Source of the DNA: Ferrovibrio sp965278975
Lineage (GTDB): Bacteria > Pseudomonadota > Alphaproteobacteria > Ferrovibrionales > Ferrovibrionaceae
DNA: 64,000 bases
Reading direction: 5' to 3'
Assembly: GCF_965278975.1 (NCBI RefSeq)
Contig: NZ_OZ257126.1
Coordinates: forward strand, 1,736,001 to 1,800,000
Shown here: positions 34,144-45,918 of the stretch, piece after piece
How the letters are laid out: each line of letters opens with the position of its first letter
Position numbering within the stretch: the first letter of the stretch is position 1
Program-made: the position numbers and the translations under genes
The notes under the pieces: generated by a model
Told to the model about the DNA's origin: nothing
The model's database searches: none
What the model saw: the letters and a program-made list of their open reading frames with translations, nothing else

Positions 34144-36717
34144 TCAAAACCGCCGCAGCAGGCGGTCGAGATATTCGCGTTCCAGGGCCGGGCGGTCGCG
34201 GTCGCCGGCACGGCGCTGCAATTCTTCCAGGATACGGCGCGCGCGCTCGATGGCGGTCATGCCGGCTTCCGGCACGCGGGTCGATTCGCCCGGATTCTCG
34301 ATGCCGCCGGTGGGGCGGCCGAAGGGATCACGGCTGTCGCGGTTGCGGTTGTTCTGGCGGCTGTCGGCGGCATCGGCCTGGCCGCCCGGCTCGCCGCCGC
34401 GATTGGCATTCTGGATGTCGCGCATGCCCTGGCGCATCTGGTCCAGCGCATCATTCTGGCCCTGCATGGCATCGCCCGGCTCGCCCCGGCGCAAAGCCTC
34501 GCGGGCATCGCGCATGGCGCGGTCGGCGCGGCCCAAGGCATCCGGGATCGGCTGGCCACGTTCGCCGAAGCGGTTCATCATCTCGCCCAGGCGGCGGCGC
34601 AGGTCTTCCTGCTGGCGGGCATCGGCCTCGTTGTCGCCGCCCGGCTGGCCGGGTTGGCCCGGCTGACCATTGCGACCGAATTGCTGGCTGCGGCGGAACG
34701 AGCGGTCGAGCAATTGCTGCTGCTGCCGCATCATCTCGTTCAGCTCGCCCATCTGCTGCTGGCCCATGCCGTTATTGCCACGGCGGCCCTGCTGGCGCCC
34801 CTGCTGCTCGCCCTGCTTGCCATTCTGCGGTGCGCGGCCGATGCGCATGTTCTTCATCGCTTCGAGCATGCGCTGCATCTGCTCAAGCATGTCCTGCGCG
34901 CTCTGGCGGTCGCCCTGGCGCGCCATCTGCTCGGCCTGATCCATCATGTCCTGGAAATCCTCGGACGACATCGCTTCGTCTTCCTCGGACAATTCCTCCG
35001 GCTCCTCGCCGCGCGCCAGACGTTCCATCGCCTCGCGCATCTTCTCTTCCATCAGGCGTTCCATCGCCTCGCGCAGTTCCTGCATCTTGCGCAGGATCTC
35101 GTTATCCTCGGCACCGCGCTCCATGGCATCCTGCAGGCGGTCATAGGCCGCCTGGAAATCGCGCTCGGCGAGGTTCGACTTGCCATCCTCGATGCGCAAC
35201 GCCGTCTGCCACAACAGGGCGGAAACCTCGGCACGGCCTTCCGGCGTGCGGTTGAGGCCGAGGCGGGCGGCGCTCATGCGCAGGCCGAGATGCACCGCCG
35301 TATCGTCGCGATAGCTTTCCGGCGCCAGGCTGAGTGCGCGCAAAGCGGTGGCGACGCGTGGCGCGTCACCGGGCTTCAGCGCCAACAGGCGGCGCTGCTC
35401 GATCAGCGCCTTGGCGACAGGATGAGTGAAGCGCCGCGCCGGCAGGGTGGCCTGCACCGGCTCGCTGCGGCCCAGCTGGTTCAACGCATCGGTGGCGATC
35501 AGGGTCAGGGTCACCGGCTGGCCGGCCAACGGGTGATCGACGAAATCGAACGGCCGCTTGTCGGAAAAGCCCCCGGCCATGGTGGGCGGCGCCGGCCAGT
35601 CGGCAAGCCAGCTTTCCTCGCTGCCGGCATGGCGGATTTCCACCTCGATCTTCTGCACGCCGTAATCATCCTCGGCGTTCAGCGCGATTTCCAGCTGCGG
35701 CTGGCGGCGATCCGGCGCCACGGTCTTGGGCGTATCGGCAAAGGCGATCTTCGGCGCCGTATCGGGCAGCAGTTTCAGCGCCCAATCGGCTACCGCATGG
35801 TCGCGGCGCAGCAGCGACAACGTGGTCTGGCCGCCAAGCTCGGCAAGGTTCAGCGTCAGGTCTACTTCAGCATTGCGCTCGTCGATCTGCTTCAGCGCAT
35901 GTACCTGGCTGCCCAGCTTGAGGCCGTAGATCGGCTGGCTGGCCTGCAGGCGCAGCTTGAGCAGGCTGCCGGTAGGTATGTTCAGGCCTTCGGCGGTCAC
36001 CACCGGCTTGCCATCGCGGCTGAGGAAGATCGGCGGCCGGCCGGTATAGAGCGGCGGCGTGATCCAGGCATCCAGCGCCAGGCTGGCGCCGGGCGGTGTG
36101 GCGGTGCCGGGTTGCAGGGCATCGCGGAACCGCTGCTGCAGCGGCTCGCCCGGGCTGGCCCAGGCCACCACCAGCAGCAGGCCCAGCGCCACGCGCAGGC
36201 CCCAATGATCGATGCGCCACCAGCCGGCTTCTGGCGGGGTGACGGTAAGCTGGCCGATGCGGGCGGCGAGGCGGCGGCGATGCGCCTGCCACAAAGCCTC
36301 GGCAATCGGATCCTGCTGCCCGGCGGCGAGTTTGTCGGCCAGCTGGCCGAGCGGGCGATGCTCCAGGCCGTTCGAGGTTTCAAGCCGCCGCAGGGCCTCG
36401 GCATTGCCGGGGCGGCGCCAGCCACGGAACGGCAGGTAGAGCGCCACGATGAAACCGATGGCGAAGGCCGGCAGCAGCAGCCAATGCAGCCAGAGCGGGG
36501 TGAAGCGCCAGATATCGAAGCCGACCAGGATCAGGAAGCCGGCCAGCACCAGGCCGGCGGGGAACAGCCGGGGCCAGATCTGTTCCCAGGAGAGCGCCCA
36601 CAGGCTGAGGCGGAGGCGGGAATCGAGCGAGGCGAGCGGAGCGGTCCCCGAGGCTTGTGCCGTCTCGGGGGGCGGGGGGAGCGACGATTGCGTCAGGCCG
36701 TCGTCGGGTCTCGCCAT
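34144..36717 (-). CDS. TIGR02302 / DUF4175 family membrane protein
   Basis: 857 residues. Two N-terminal transmembrane helices (FPAGLVLAGFLILVGFDIW; WLLLPAFAIGFIVALYL) and a further helix near residue 175 (LRVALGLLLVVAW). A large periplasmic beta region follows. The C-terminal third is Met/Glu/Gln-rich helical sequence (KMQELREAMERLMEEKMREA; EQMQRMLEAMKNM) and then Gly/Arg/Asn-rich low complexity. This layout matches alphaproteobacterial TIGR02302 proteins next to lysA; the role is unknown. The start overlaps the end of lysA by 25 bp. Confidence 0.9.
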   Translation of the reverse strand: MARPDDGLTQSSLPPPPETAQASGTAPLASLDSRLRLSLWALSWEQIWPRLFPAGLVLAGFLILVGFDIWRFTPLWLHWLLLPAFAIGFIVALYLPFRGWRRPGNAEALRRLETSNGLEHRPLGQLADKLAAGQQDPIAEALWQAHRRRLAARIGQLTVTPPEAGWWRIDHWGLRVALGLLLVVAWASPGEPLQQRFRDALQPGTATPPGASLALDAWITPPLYTGRPPIFLSRDGKPVVTAEGLNIPTGSLLKLRLQASQPIYGLKLGSQVHALKQIDERNAEVDLTLNLAELGGQTTLSLLRRDHAVADWALKLLPDTAPKIAFADTPKTVAPDRRQPQLEIALNAEDDYGVQKIEVEIRHAGSEESWLADWPAPPTMAGGFSDKRPFDFVDHPLAGQPVTLTLIATDALNQLGRSEPVQATLPARRFTHPVAKALIEQRRLLALKPGDAPRVATALRALSLAPESYRDDTAVHLGLRMSAARLGLNRTPEGRAEVSALLWQTALRIEDGKSNLAERDFQAAYDRLQDAMERGAEDNEILRKMQELREAMERLMEEKMREAMERLARGEEPEELSEEDEAMSSEDFQDMMDQAEQMARQGDRQSAQDMLEQMQRMLEAMKNMRIGRAPQNGKQGEQQGRQQGRRGNNGMGQQQMGELNEMMRQQQQLLDRSFRRSQQFGRNGQPGQPGQPGGDNEADARQQEDLRRRLGEMMNRFGERGQPIPDALGRADRAMRDAREALRRGEPGDAMQGQNDALDQMRQGMRDIQNANRGGEPGGQADAADSRQNNRNRDSRDPFGRPTGGIENPGESTRVPEAGMTAIERARRILEELQRRAGDRDRPALEREYLDRLLRRF

Positions 36718-37982
36718 AGGGCAGGGCTTTCCAGTGCCGTCATGTCTTCAAGGGTAGGGCGGCGGCGGACCACGGCAAACTGGTTGCCTTTCACCATCAC
36801 CTCGGGCGCCAGCGGGCGCGCATTGTAAGTCGAAGCCATGGCAGCACTATACGCACCAGCCGAGAGAATGGCGAGCAAATCCCCATCCTTCACCTCGGGC
36901 ATCGGGCGCTCCTCGGCGAAGGTATCGCCGCTCTCGCAGACCGGGCCGACGATATCGGCGGGAAACCGCACTGTGTCAGTGGGTTCATCCACTGTCACGA
37001 TGCCGTGATAGGCCTCGTACAGAGCCGGCCGGATCAGGTCGTTCATGCCGGCATCGAGAATCAGGAACCGCTTGCCTTCCGCCGGCTTCACATAGGTCAC
37101 CGTGCTCAGCAGCAAGCCGGCATTGCCGACGATGAAGCGGCCCGGTTCCAGCGCCAGTTCGCAGCCCAGCGGTGCGATATGCTTGCGCACCAGATCGGCA
37201 TAGGCCTTGGGATCGGGCGGCGTCTCGTCGTTGTAGCGGATGCCAAGCCCGCCGCCGAGATCGACGCGGGTCAGGTTGATGCCTGAGGCGCGCAGGTCGC
37301 GCACCAGTTCGGCGAGGCGCTCGAAAGTGGCATCATAGGGTTCAAGCTCGGTAAGCTGGCTGCCGATATGGGCATGCACGCCCACCGGCTTGATGCCCGG
37401 CAGCTTGGCGGCTTGAGCATAGATTTCGCGCGCCCGGTCGATCGGGATGCCGAACTTGTTCTCGGCCTTGCCGGTGGTGATCTTCTTGTGCGTCTTGGCA
37501 TCCACGTCCGGGTTGACGCGGATCGCCACCGGGGCGGTAACACCGAGCGAGGTGGCGACTTCCGACAGCGCGCGCAATTCCGGCTCGGACTCGACGTTGA
37601 ACTGCAAGATACCGGTATTGCCGGCCTTGAGCGCCTGGGCCATCTCGGCCTTGGTCTTGCCCACGCCGGCGAAGATGATCTTGCTCGGCGCGATGCCGGC
37701 CTTGATCGCCAGCTGCATCTCGCCGGCCGAAACCACATCGGCGCCGGCACCCAGCGAGCCGAGATGGCGCAGCAGGGCCAGGTTGCCATTGGCCTTCACG
37801 GCATAGGCGATCAGCGCCGGCAGGCCGGCGAAAGCCTCGCTCAGCGCGCGGTAACTCGTTTCCAGCGCTTCCGTCGAATAGACATAGACCGGCGTGCCGA
37901 CCTGTTCGGCGATGGCCTTGAGGCTGACGCCTTCGGCATGCAGCACGCCATCGCGATAGGAAAACCAGGGCAGGCCGGTCAT
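36693..37982 (-). CDS. lysA: Diaminopimelate decarboxylase
   Basis: PLP enzyme of fold type III converting meso-diaminopimelate to lysine. 429 residues. PLP lysine K63 in AYAVKANGN, phosphate-binding GGGLGI, HIGSQLTELEPY, EPGRFIVGNAG, and the active-site CESGDTFAEERPMP. Final gene of the chromosomal set argH-lptM-lysA, apart from the overlapping TIGR02302 gene. Confidence 0.97.
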   Translation of the reverse strand: MTGLPWFSYRDGVLHAEGVSLKAIAEQVGTPVYVYSTEALETSYRALSEAFAGLPALIAYAVKANGNLALLRHLGSLGAGADVVSAGEMQLAIKAGIAPSKIIFAGVGKTKAEMAQALKAGNTGILQFNVESEPELRALSEVATSLGVTAPVAIRVNPDVDAKTHKKITTGKAENKFGIPIDRAREIYAQAAKLPGIKPVGVHAHIGSQLTELEPYDATFERLAELVRDLRASGINLTRVDLGGGLGIRYNDETPPDPKAYADLVRKHIAPLGCELALEPGRFIVGNAGLLLSTVTYVKPAEGKRFLILDAGMNDLIRPALYEAYHGIVTVDEPTDTVRFPADIVGPVCESGDTFAEERPMPEVKDGDLLAILSAGAYSAAMASTYNARPLAPEVMVKGNQFAVVRRRPTLEDMTALESPALWRDPTTA

Positions 37983-37994
37983 GGCAGGCTCTTT

Positions 37995-38147
37995 TTAATT
38001 ATAGGGAACAGGCGTGCCGCGACGCGGCAGGTTGGCCGGGCGTTCGGAGGCATCCTGGGGATAATCCGGCAGATCCTTGCGGCCGCAGCCGGCGAGGAAC
38101 ACGCCAATGCAGGCGAACAGCAGCAGCAGTGAAACCGTGCGGCGCAT
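37995..38147 (-). CDS. lptM: Small lipoprotein, LptM/LppL-like
   Basis: 50 residues. Signal peptide and lipobox FLAGC with Cys21, then GRKDLPDYP and a proline-rich tail. This size, the Gly-Arg-Lys after the lipid Cys, and the site between argH and lysA match the LptM (YifL/LppL) family, which in E. coli assists maturation of the LPS translocon LptD. The ATG overlaps the argH stop (TGATG). Too short for many gene callers. Confidence 0.85.
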   Translation of the reverse strand: MRRTVSLLLLFACIGVFLAGCGRKDLPDYPQDASERPANLPRRGTPVPYN

Positions 38148-39595
38148 CACTTCGCCCCCAGTTGCTTGCGCCAGCGCGCGATTTCCTTGCGCACATTCTT
38201 CGGCGCGGTGCCGCCATAGGAAACCCGGCTCTTCACCGAATTCTGCACGCCCAGCACGGCGAACACATCCTTGGTGATGCGCTTCTCCACGCTCTGCATC
38301 TCGGCGAGCGTCAACTCTTCCAGCGGCTTGTTCTGGCCTTCCGCCAGCTTCACCAGGGAGCCGGCGACGTGATGCGCGTTGCGGAACGGCATATCCAGCT
38401 TGCGCACGCACCAATCGGCCAGATCGGTGGCGGTGGTGTAGCCCTCGCCGGCGCTCTGTTCCAGGCGCGGCTTGTTGGCGGTGAAATCGCTGACCATGCC
38501 GGCGGTGGCTGCAATGCAAAGCTCAAGGCTGTCCGCCGCATCGAAGGTCGGCTCCTTGTCTTCCTGCATGTCCTTGCCATAGGTCAGCGCCAGGCCCTTC
38601 AGCGTGATCAGCAGCGCGTTATGCGCGCCGATGATGCGGCCGACCTTGCCGCGCACCAGTTCGGCGGCATCGGGATTGCGCTTCTGCGGCATGATCGACG
38701 AGCCGGTGGTGAAGGCATCGCTTAAACTGATGAAGCGGAACTGCGCCGAGCACCACAGCACGATCTCTTCCGCGAAACGAGAGAGATGCACCGCACAGGT
38801 GCTGGCCGCCGAAAGGAATTCCAGCGCGAAGTCGCGGTCCGACACGGCATCGAGCGAATTCGGCACCGGGCCTGAGAAGCCGAGCGCCTTGGCGGTCATG
38901 TGGCGGTCGATCGGCAGCGAGGTGCCGGCCAGCGCCGCCGCACCCAGCGGGCTGAAATTCAGCCGCTTGCGCGCATCCTGGAACCGGCTGCGGTCGCGGC
39001 CCAGCATCTCGACATAGGCCAGCAGATGATGGCCCAAAGTCACCGGCTGTGCCGCCTGCAGATGGGTCATGCCCGGCATCACGGTGTCGGCGTAGTCATC
39101 GGCGCGCGCCAGCAGGCGGCGTTGCAGATCGGCCAGGCCGGCATCGGCGCGGTCGATGGCATCGCGCACCCAGAGGCGGAAATCGGTCGCCACCTGATCG
39201 TTGCGCGAGCGCGCCGTGTGCAGCCGGCCGGCGGCAGTGCCAACCAGTTCCTTCAGCCGGGTTTCCACATGCATGTGGATGTCTTCCAGCTTGGGATCGA
39301 TCTTGAACTTGCCGGCCTCGATCTCGGCCTTGATCGTATCCAGGCCCTTGAGGATCGCCTTGCCTTCCTTGGGCGTGATCAGGCCCTGGGCCACCAGCAT
39401 CTGGCAATGCGCCTTGGAGCCGGCGATATCCTGGGCATAGAGGCGCTGATCGAAGCCGATGGAGGCATTGATCTCCAGCATGATCGCGGCAGGGCCTGCG
39501 GCAAAACGCCCGCCCCACAAATCGTTGGCGGCGGCTTGTTTCGGCTTGCCGGAAGCCTTACCTGGGGTCTTATTTGAGGAGATGCGTCGAGCCAT
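38147..39595 (-). CDS. argH: Argininosuccinate lyase
   Basis: Last step of arginine synthesis, splitting argininosuccinate to arginine and fumarate. 482 residues. Superfamily signature GSSIMPQKRNPDAAE near residue 300, plus THLQAAQPVTLGHHLLAYVE and the early DIHMHVETRL. The start at 39595 gives MARRISSNKTPG and a short Lys-rich lead before LWGGRF. Longer in-frame starts run into the divergent thioredoxin gene and are rejected. The two genes are head to head with only 10 bp between start codons. Confidence 0.96.
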   Translation of the reverse strand: MARRISSNKTPGKASGKPKQAAANDLWGGRFAAGPAAIMLEINASIGFDQRLYAQDIAGSKAHCQMLVAQGLITPKEGKAILKGLDTIKAEIEAGKFKIDPKLEDIHMHVETRLKELVGTAAGRLHTARSRNDQVATDFRLWVRDAIDRADAGLADLQRRLLARADDYADTVMPGMTHLQAAQPVTLGHHLLAYVEMLGRDRSRFQDARKRLNFSPLGAAALAGTSLPIDRHMTAKALGFSGPVPNSLDAVSDRDFALEFLSAASTCAVHLSRFAEEIVLWCSAQFRFISLSDAFTTGSSIMPQKRNPDAAELVRGKVGRIIGAHNALLITLKGLALTYGKDMQEDKEPTFDAADSLELCIAATAGMVSDFTANKPRLEQSAGEGYTTATDLADWCVRKLDMPFRNAHHVAGSLVKLAEGQNKPLEELTLAEMQSVEKRITKDVFAVLGVQNSVKSRVSYGGTAPKNVRKEIARWRKQLGAK

Positions 39596-39605
39596 GAGGA
39601 CGGAA

Positions 39606-40154
39606 ATGCGCTTGCTTGCCTGGTTAATCGGATGCCTGCTGCTGGCTGCTTCGGCGCCGCACGGGGCCTGGGCGGGCAATCTGCCGCCGTTGCAGGGCGA
39701 TATGCGCAAACTTATCGTGCCGGACCAGCCGAAACCAGTGGCGGCAGCGGTTTTCAAGGATGAAAACGACACCGAGATCACGCTGGATGCCTTCAAGGGC
39801 CGTGTGGTGCTGGTCAATCTCTGGGCCACCTGGTGCATCCCCTGCCGCGCCGAGATGCCGGCCCTGGATCGGTTGCAGAAATTGGTGAACGACCCCGGCT
39901 TCGCCCTGGTGGCGGTGGCGCAGGAACGGGCCGGGCGCGAAAAGGTCGAGAAGTTCCTGGCCGAGATCAACACGCCCGGCATCAAGCCGTATATCGACAC
40001 CTCGATGAAATCGGGCCGTGCCTGGGGCGCCTATGGCCTGCCGACGACAATCCTGATCGGCCGCGATGGCCGCGAAGTCGCCCGCCTGGTCGGCGAGGCG
40101 CATTGGGATGCGCCGGAAGCGGTGGCGGTGATCAAGGCGCTGCTGGCGCCCTGA
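39606..40154 (+). CDS. TlpA-type periplasmic thioredoxin
   Basis: 182 residues. Signal peptide/anchor LLAWLIGCLLLAASAP at the N-terminus, then a TlpA/ResA-like thioredoxin domain with active-site WCIPC in NLWATWCIPCRAEMP and the cis-Pro loop YGLPTTILIGRDG. It probably keeps periplasmic cysteines reduced. An AGGA motif at 39597-39600 supports the ATG at 39606. This gene is commonly divergent from argH in the class. A strong terminator follows. Confidence 0.9.
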   Translation: MRLLAWLIGCLLLAASAPHGAWAGNLPPLQGDMRKLIVPDQPKPVAAAVFKDENDTEITLDAFKGRVVLVNLWATWCIPCRAEMPALDRLQKLVNDPGFALVAVAQERAGREKVEKFLAEINTPGIKPYIDTSMKSGRAWGAYGLPTTILIGRDGREVARLVGEAHWDAPEAVAVIKALLAP

Positions 40155-40168
40155 GCAAGAGGCATGAA

Positions 40169-40197
40169 AAAAGCCCGGCATTGCGGCCGGGCTTTTT
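40169..40197. terminator. Bidirectional rho-independent terminator
   Basis: AAAAGCCCGGC (40169-40179) pairs with GCCGGGCTTTT (40186-40196) around a six-base loop, with A and T runs on the outer sides. It lies between the convergent tlpA-like gene and the hydroxyacyl-CoA dehydrogenase gene. Confidence 0.9.
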
Positions 40198-40217
40198 GAT
40201 TTGAGCGGAGCCTGCCC

Positions 40218-41090
40218 TCAGCGCGTCGGCGTCGGGTGTTCGCCGCGATAATCGTAGAAGCCGCGATTGGTCTTGCGGCCAAGCCAGCCGGCCTCGACAT
40301 ATTTCACCAGCAGCGGGCAGGGACGATACTTGCTGTCGGCCAGGCCCTCGTAGAGCACCTGCATGATCGAGAGGCAGGTATCGAGGCCGATGAAGTCGGC
40401 AAGCTGCAGCGGACCCATCGGGTGATTGGCGCCGAGCCGCATGCCGGTATCGATGGCTTCCACCGAACCGACGCCTTCATACAGGGTGTAGATCGCCTCG
40501 TTGATCATCGGCAGCAGGATGCGGTTGACGATGAAGGCCGGGAAATCCTCGGCATTGGCCGGGGTCTTGCCGAGCTGCACGGTCAGTTCGCGCACCTCGC
40601 GGAAGGTGGCTTCTTCCGTGGCGATGCCACGGATCAGCTCCACAAGCTGCATCACCGGCACCGGGTTCATGAAATGCATGCCCATGAACTTTTCCGGGCG
40701 GTCGGTGACCGAGCCGAGGCGGGTCACCGAGATCGACGAGGTGTTGGTCGCGATCAGCACATGCTTGGGCAGCACCGGGCAGAGTTCGACCAGGATCTTC
40801 TTCTTCAGCGCCTCGTTCTCGGTGGCGGCCTCGATCACGATGCCGGCGGCTTCGAACACCTTGATGTCGGTGGAGGTCTTGATCCGCGCCAGCGCCGCAT
40901 CGCGGGTGGCCTCGTCGATCTTGCCGCGTGCCACCTGCCGGTTCATGTTGCCGGTGATGGTCTGCACGGCCTTTTCGAGCTGGGCCGGGTTGATGTCCTG
41001 CAGCAGGATATCGAAACCGGCCAGCGCGCTGACATGGGCGATACCGCTGCCCATCTGTCCCGCGCCGATTACCCCGATGGTCTTGATCAT
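40218..41090 (-). CDS. hbd: 3-hydroxybutyryl-CoA dehydrogenase
   Basis: NAD(P)-dependent dehydrogenase of 290 residues. Rossmann motif GVIGAGQMGSGIA at 6-18, NTSSISVTRL, the family signature HFMNPVPVMQLVELIRG with the catalytic His, then FIVNRILLPMINEAI and GPLQLADFIGLD. It acts in short-chain acyl-CoA or polyhydroxybutyrate metabolism. It lies downstream of etfA/etfB on the same strand, a frequent trio in Alphaproteobacteria linking acyl-CoA oxidation to the electron-transfer flavoprotein. Confidence 0.95.
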   Translation of the reverse strand: MIKTIGVIGAGQMGSGIAHVSALAGFDILLQDINPAQLEKAVQTITGNMNRQVARGKIDEATRDAALARIKTSTDIKVFEAAGIVIEAATENEALKKKILVELCPVLPKHVLIATNTSSISVTRLGSVTDRPEKFMGMHFMNPVPVMQLVELIRGIATEEATFREVRELTVQLGKTPANAEDFPAFIVNRILLPMINEAIYTLYEGVGSVEAIDTGMRLGANHPMGPLQLADFIGLDTCLSIMQVLYEGLADSKYRPCPLLVKYVEAGWLGRKTNRGFYDYRGEHPTPTR

Positions 41091-41111
41091 GCGGTTTTCC
41101 CGTATTGCCGG

Positions 41112-42047
41112 TTACTTGCCGAGCTCGGCTTCAAGCTCCGGCAGCACCTTGAACAGGTCGCCGACCAGGCCGTAATCGGCGACCTGGAAGATCGGCGCCT
41201 CTTCGTCCTTGTTGATGGCGACGATGACCTTGGAATCCTTCATGCCGGCGAGATGCTGGATGGCGCCCGAGATGCCGACCGCGACATAGAGCTGCGGCGC
41301 GACGATCTTGCCGGTCTGGCCAACCTGGTAGTCGTTCGGCACGAAGCCGGCATCGACGGCGGCGCGGCTGGCGCCCACGGCGGCACCGAGCTTGTCGGCC
41401 ACGGCCTCGATCAGCTTGAAGTTCTCGCCCGAACCCATGCCACGGCCACCGGACACGATGATCTTGGCCGAGGTCAGTTCGGGGCGGTCGGACTTCTGCA
41501 GATCCTGGCCCTTGAACACGGAGACGGCCGGGTCGGCACCGGCAGTGCCGGTTTCAACGCTGGCCGAACCGCCTTCAGCGCTTGCTGCGGCAAAGCCGGT
41601 GGCGCGCACGGTGATCACCTTGATGGCGTCAGCCGACTGCACGGTGGCCATGGCGTTGCCGGCATAGATCGGACGCACGAAAGTATCGGCCGACTTCACT
41701 TCGACGATGCCGGAAATCTGCGCCACATCCAGCAGGGCGGCAACGCGCGGCAGGGTGTTCTTGGCCGAAGTGGTTTCCGGCGCCAATACGGCCCCATAGC
41801 CCTTGGCGAGACCGGCGATCAGCGGTGCCAGGGCTTCGGCGAGGCCGTTGGCATAATGCGGCGCATCGACATGGATCACCTTCGACACGCCGGCGATCTT
41901 CGCGGCAGCGGCAGCGGCGGCACCGGCGTTATGGCCGGCCACCAGCACATGCACATCGGCGTCGATGGCCTTGGCGGCGGTGACGGTGTTGAGCGTCGGG
42001 GCCTTGATCGAGGCGTTATCGTGTTCGGCAATGACCAGGCTGCTCAT
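41112..42047 (-). CDS. etfA: Electron transfer flavoprotein subunit alpha
   Basis: 311 residues. The C-terminal FAD-binding signature is intact: VSGGRGMGSGENF, GASRAAVDAGFVPNDYQVG, QTGKIVAPQLYVAVGISG and INKDEEAPIFQVADYGLVGD. With EtfB it forms a heterodimer that passes electrons from acyl-CoA dehydrogenases to ETF-ubiquinone oxidoreductase. It starts one base after the etfB stop. Confidence 0.97.
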   Translation of the reverse strand: MSSLVIAEHDNASIKAPTLNTVTAAKAIDADVHVLVAGHNAGAAAAAAAKIAGVSKVIHVDAPHYANGLAEALAPLIAGLAKGYGAVLAPETTSAKNTLPRVAALLDVAQISGIVEVKSADTFVRPIYAGNAMATVQSADAIKVITVRATGFAAASAEGGSASVETGTAGADPAVSVFKGQDLQKSDRPELTSAKIIVSGGRGMGSGENFKLIEAVADKLGAAVGASRAAVDAGFVPNDYQVGQTGKIVAPQLYVAVGISGAIQHLAGMKDSKVIVAINKDEEAPIFQVADYGLVGDLFKVLPELEAELGK

Positions 42048-42048
42048 A

Positions 42049-42798
42049 TCAGATGACTCCCGCTTCGGTCTTCAGCTTCTGCACCAGGGTGGCAACGTCC
42101 GGCACCTTGATGCCGGCCTTGCGCTTCGGCGGCTCCTCGACGCTCAGCGTCTTGAGTCGCGGCGCGATGTCCACGCCCAGGTCTTCCGGGGTCTTTTCGT
42201 CGATCGGCTTCTTCTTCGCCTTCATGATGTTGGGCAGCGAAGCATAGCGCGGCTCGTTCAGGCGCAAATCGGTGGTGACCACCGCCGGCAGCGTCAGTTC
42301 AACGGTTTCAAGGCCGCCGTCCACTTCGCGCACCACATTCGCCTTGCCATCGGCAATAGCCACCTTGTTGGCGAAGGTGCCCTGGCTCCAGCCCAGCAGG
42401 GCGGAAAGCATCTGGCCGGTCTGGCTGCTGTCGTCGTCGATGGCCTGCTTGCCGACGATGAAAAGTTGCGGGCCTTCGGCTTCGGAAATCTTGGCCAGCA
42501 GCTTGGCTACGGCCAGCGGCTGCACTTCGGCGTCGGTCTTCACCAGGATGCCGCGGTCGGCGCCCATGGCGAGTGCAGTGCGAAGGGTTTCCTGGGCCTG
42601 CGTCGGGCCGATGGACACGGCCACCACCTCGGTGGCGATGCCGGCTTCCTTGAGGCGGACAGCCTCCTCGACGGCGATTTCGTCGAACGGATTCATCGAC
42701 ATCTTGACGTTGGCGAGATCGACTCCCGTCTTATCCGCCTTCACGCGGATCTTGACGTTGTAGTCCACCACGCGCTTGACCGCGACCAGAACCTTCAT
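42049..42798 (-). CDS. etfB: Electron transfer flavoprotein subunit beta
   Basis: 249 residues. MKVLVAVKRVVDYNVKIRVK, the conserved MSMNPFDEIAVEEAVRLKE, and the AMP-binding GADRGILVKTD with GKQAIDDDSSQTGQ are all clear. The ATG at 42798 gives the normal MKVLVAVKR N-terminus; a TTG three codons earlier is less likely. First gene of the etfB-etfA-hbd operon. Confidence 0.97.
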   Translation of the reverse strand: MKVLVAVKRVVDYNVKIRVKADKTGVDLANVKMSMNPFDEIAVEEAVRLKEAGIATEVVAVSIGPTQAQETLRTALAMGADRGILVKTDAEVQPLAVAKLLAKISEAEGPQLFIVGKQAIDDDSSQTGQMLSALLGWSQGTFANKVAIADGKANVVREVDGGLETVELTLPAVVTTDLRLNEPRYASLPNIMKAKKKPIDEKTPEDLGVDIAPRLKTLSVEEPPKRKAGIKVPDVATLVQKLKTEAGVI

Positions 42799-42881
42799 GG
42801 ACGTCAAACCTTATTTTGCTGACATAATTGGCTTTGGCATGGGCCGGCGAACGGCCTTGCCATGATTTTTTCGCGCTGCAC

Positions 42882-42908
42882 ACTATAACCCGCTGACAGG
42901 GCTGTCAA
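42882..42908 (-). promoter_or_regulatory. etfB promoter with overlapping inverted-repeat operator
   Basis: On the minus strand TTGACA (42903-42908) and TATAGT (42882-42887) lie 15 bases apart, a short spacer. A perfect inverted repeat TGACAG-GG-CTGTCA at 42894-42907 overlaps the -35 box and most of the spacer, which suggests repressor binding. The regulator is unknown. Confidence 0.5.
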
Positions 42909-42977
42909 CGAACCGTAAAGCCCTCCGGGGTATAGGGAAAACGGCTCTAAACGCGGCGAAATTTTCGTGCGCCTCCC

Positions 42978-43005
42978 CTTGTTCCGCCGCGTCGGCTTCC
43001 CACAT
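42978..43005 (+). promoter_or_regulatory. Candidate heat-shock (sigma-32) promoter of clpB
   Basis: CTTGTT (42978-42983) and CCCACAT (42999-43005) with 15 bases between match the CTTGaa / CCCAtnt style of RpoH promoters. It lies about 70 bases before the clpB start, and clpB is a standard RpoH target. Confidence 0.5.
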
Positions 43006-43076
43006 CTGAAGCGTGGGGCCCGGTCCGCATTGCCCAGGTGGGGATGTGGCGAGTGGTCGCTGCCTAGGAGTAGACA

Positions 43077-45659
<2,583 letters not shown>

Positions 45660-45683
45660 GCCACCACCTAACGCTTTGATATG

Positions 45684-45709
45684 AAAGGGCGGCCGAAGGG
45701 CCGCCCTTT
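45684..45709 (+). terminator. Rho-independent terminator of clpB
   Basis: AAAGGGCGGCC (45684-45694) pairs perfectly with GGCCGCCCTTT (45699-45709) around a GAAG loop, followed by TCTGTTT. It begins 24 bp after the clpB stop. Confidence 0.9.
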
Positions 45710-45728
45710 TCTGTTTCCCGACGACCCT

Positions 45729-45802
45729 GTCATGCCCGCGCAGGCGGGCATCTCATTTGTTATGACGAAAGCTGAATGGGATACCCGCTTTCGCGGGTAT
45801 GA
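45729..45802. repeat. Pair of REP-like palindromic units in opposite orientation
   Basis: Two 24-bp units, each with a GC-rich stem: 45729-45752 (GTCATGCCCGCGCAGGCGGG) and 45779-45802, the same motif inverted (CCCGCTTTCGCGGGTATGA). Consensus is GTCAT, stem, CGCGnAGGCGG, stem, ATCC. Two more units of the same family occur at 48814-48907. Typical of REP doublets in intergenic DNA. The rest of the gap from 45803 to 45918 holds nothing I can name. Confidence 0.75.
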
Positions 45803-45918
45803 GGGACGGTGAAGTATTTGAAAATAAAAGAAAATATCGTGTGTGTGCCGTCCCGTCCCCGATGCGGGGCTAAGTGGACGCAAAGATTCCGGTTGACCGT
45901 CAGGGATTTCGGCTATAT

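Noticed and set aside
34057..36828. 923-residue open frame on the + strand opposite the TIGR02302 gene
   Set aside because: His/Arg/Gln-rich antisense shadow. The minus-strand protein has recognisable membrane segments and family layout.
40236..42056. 606-residue open frame antisense to hbd/etfA
   Set aside because: It spans two conserved genes on the other strand and shows no family similarity.
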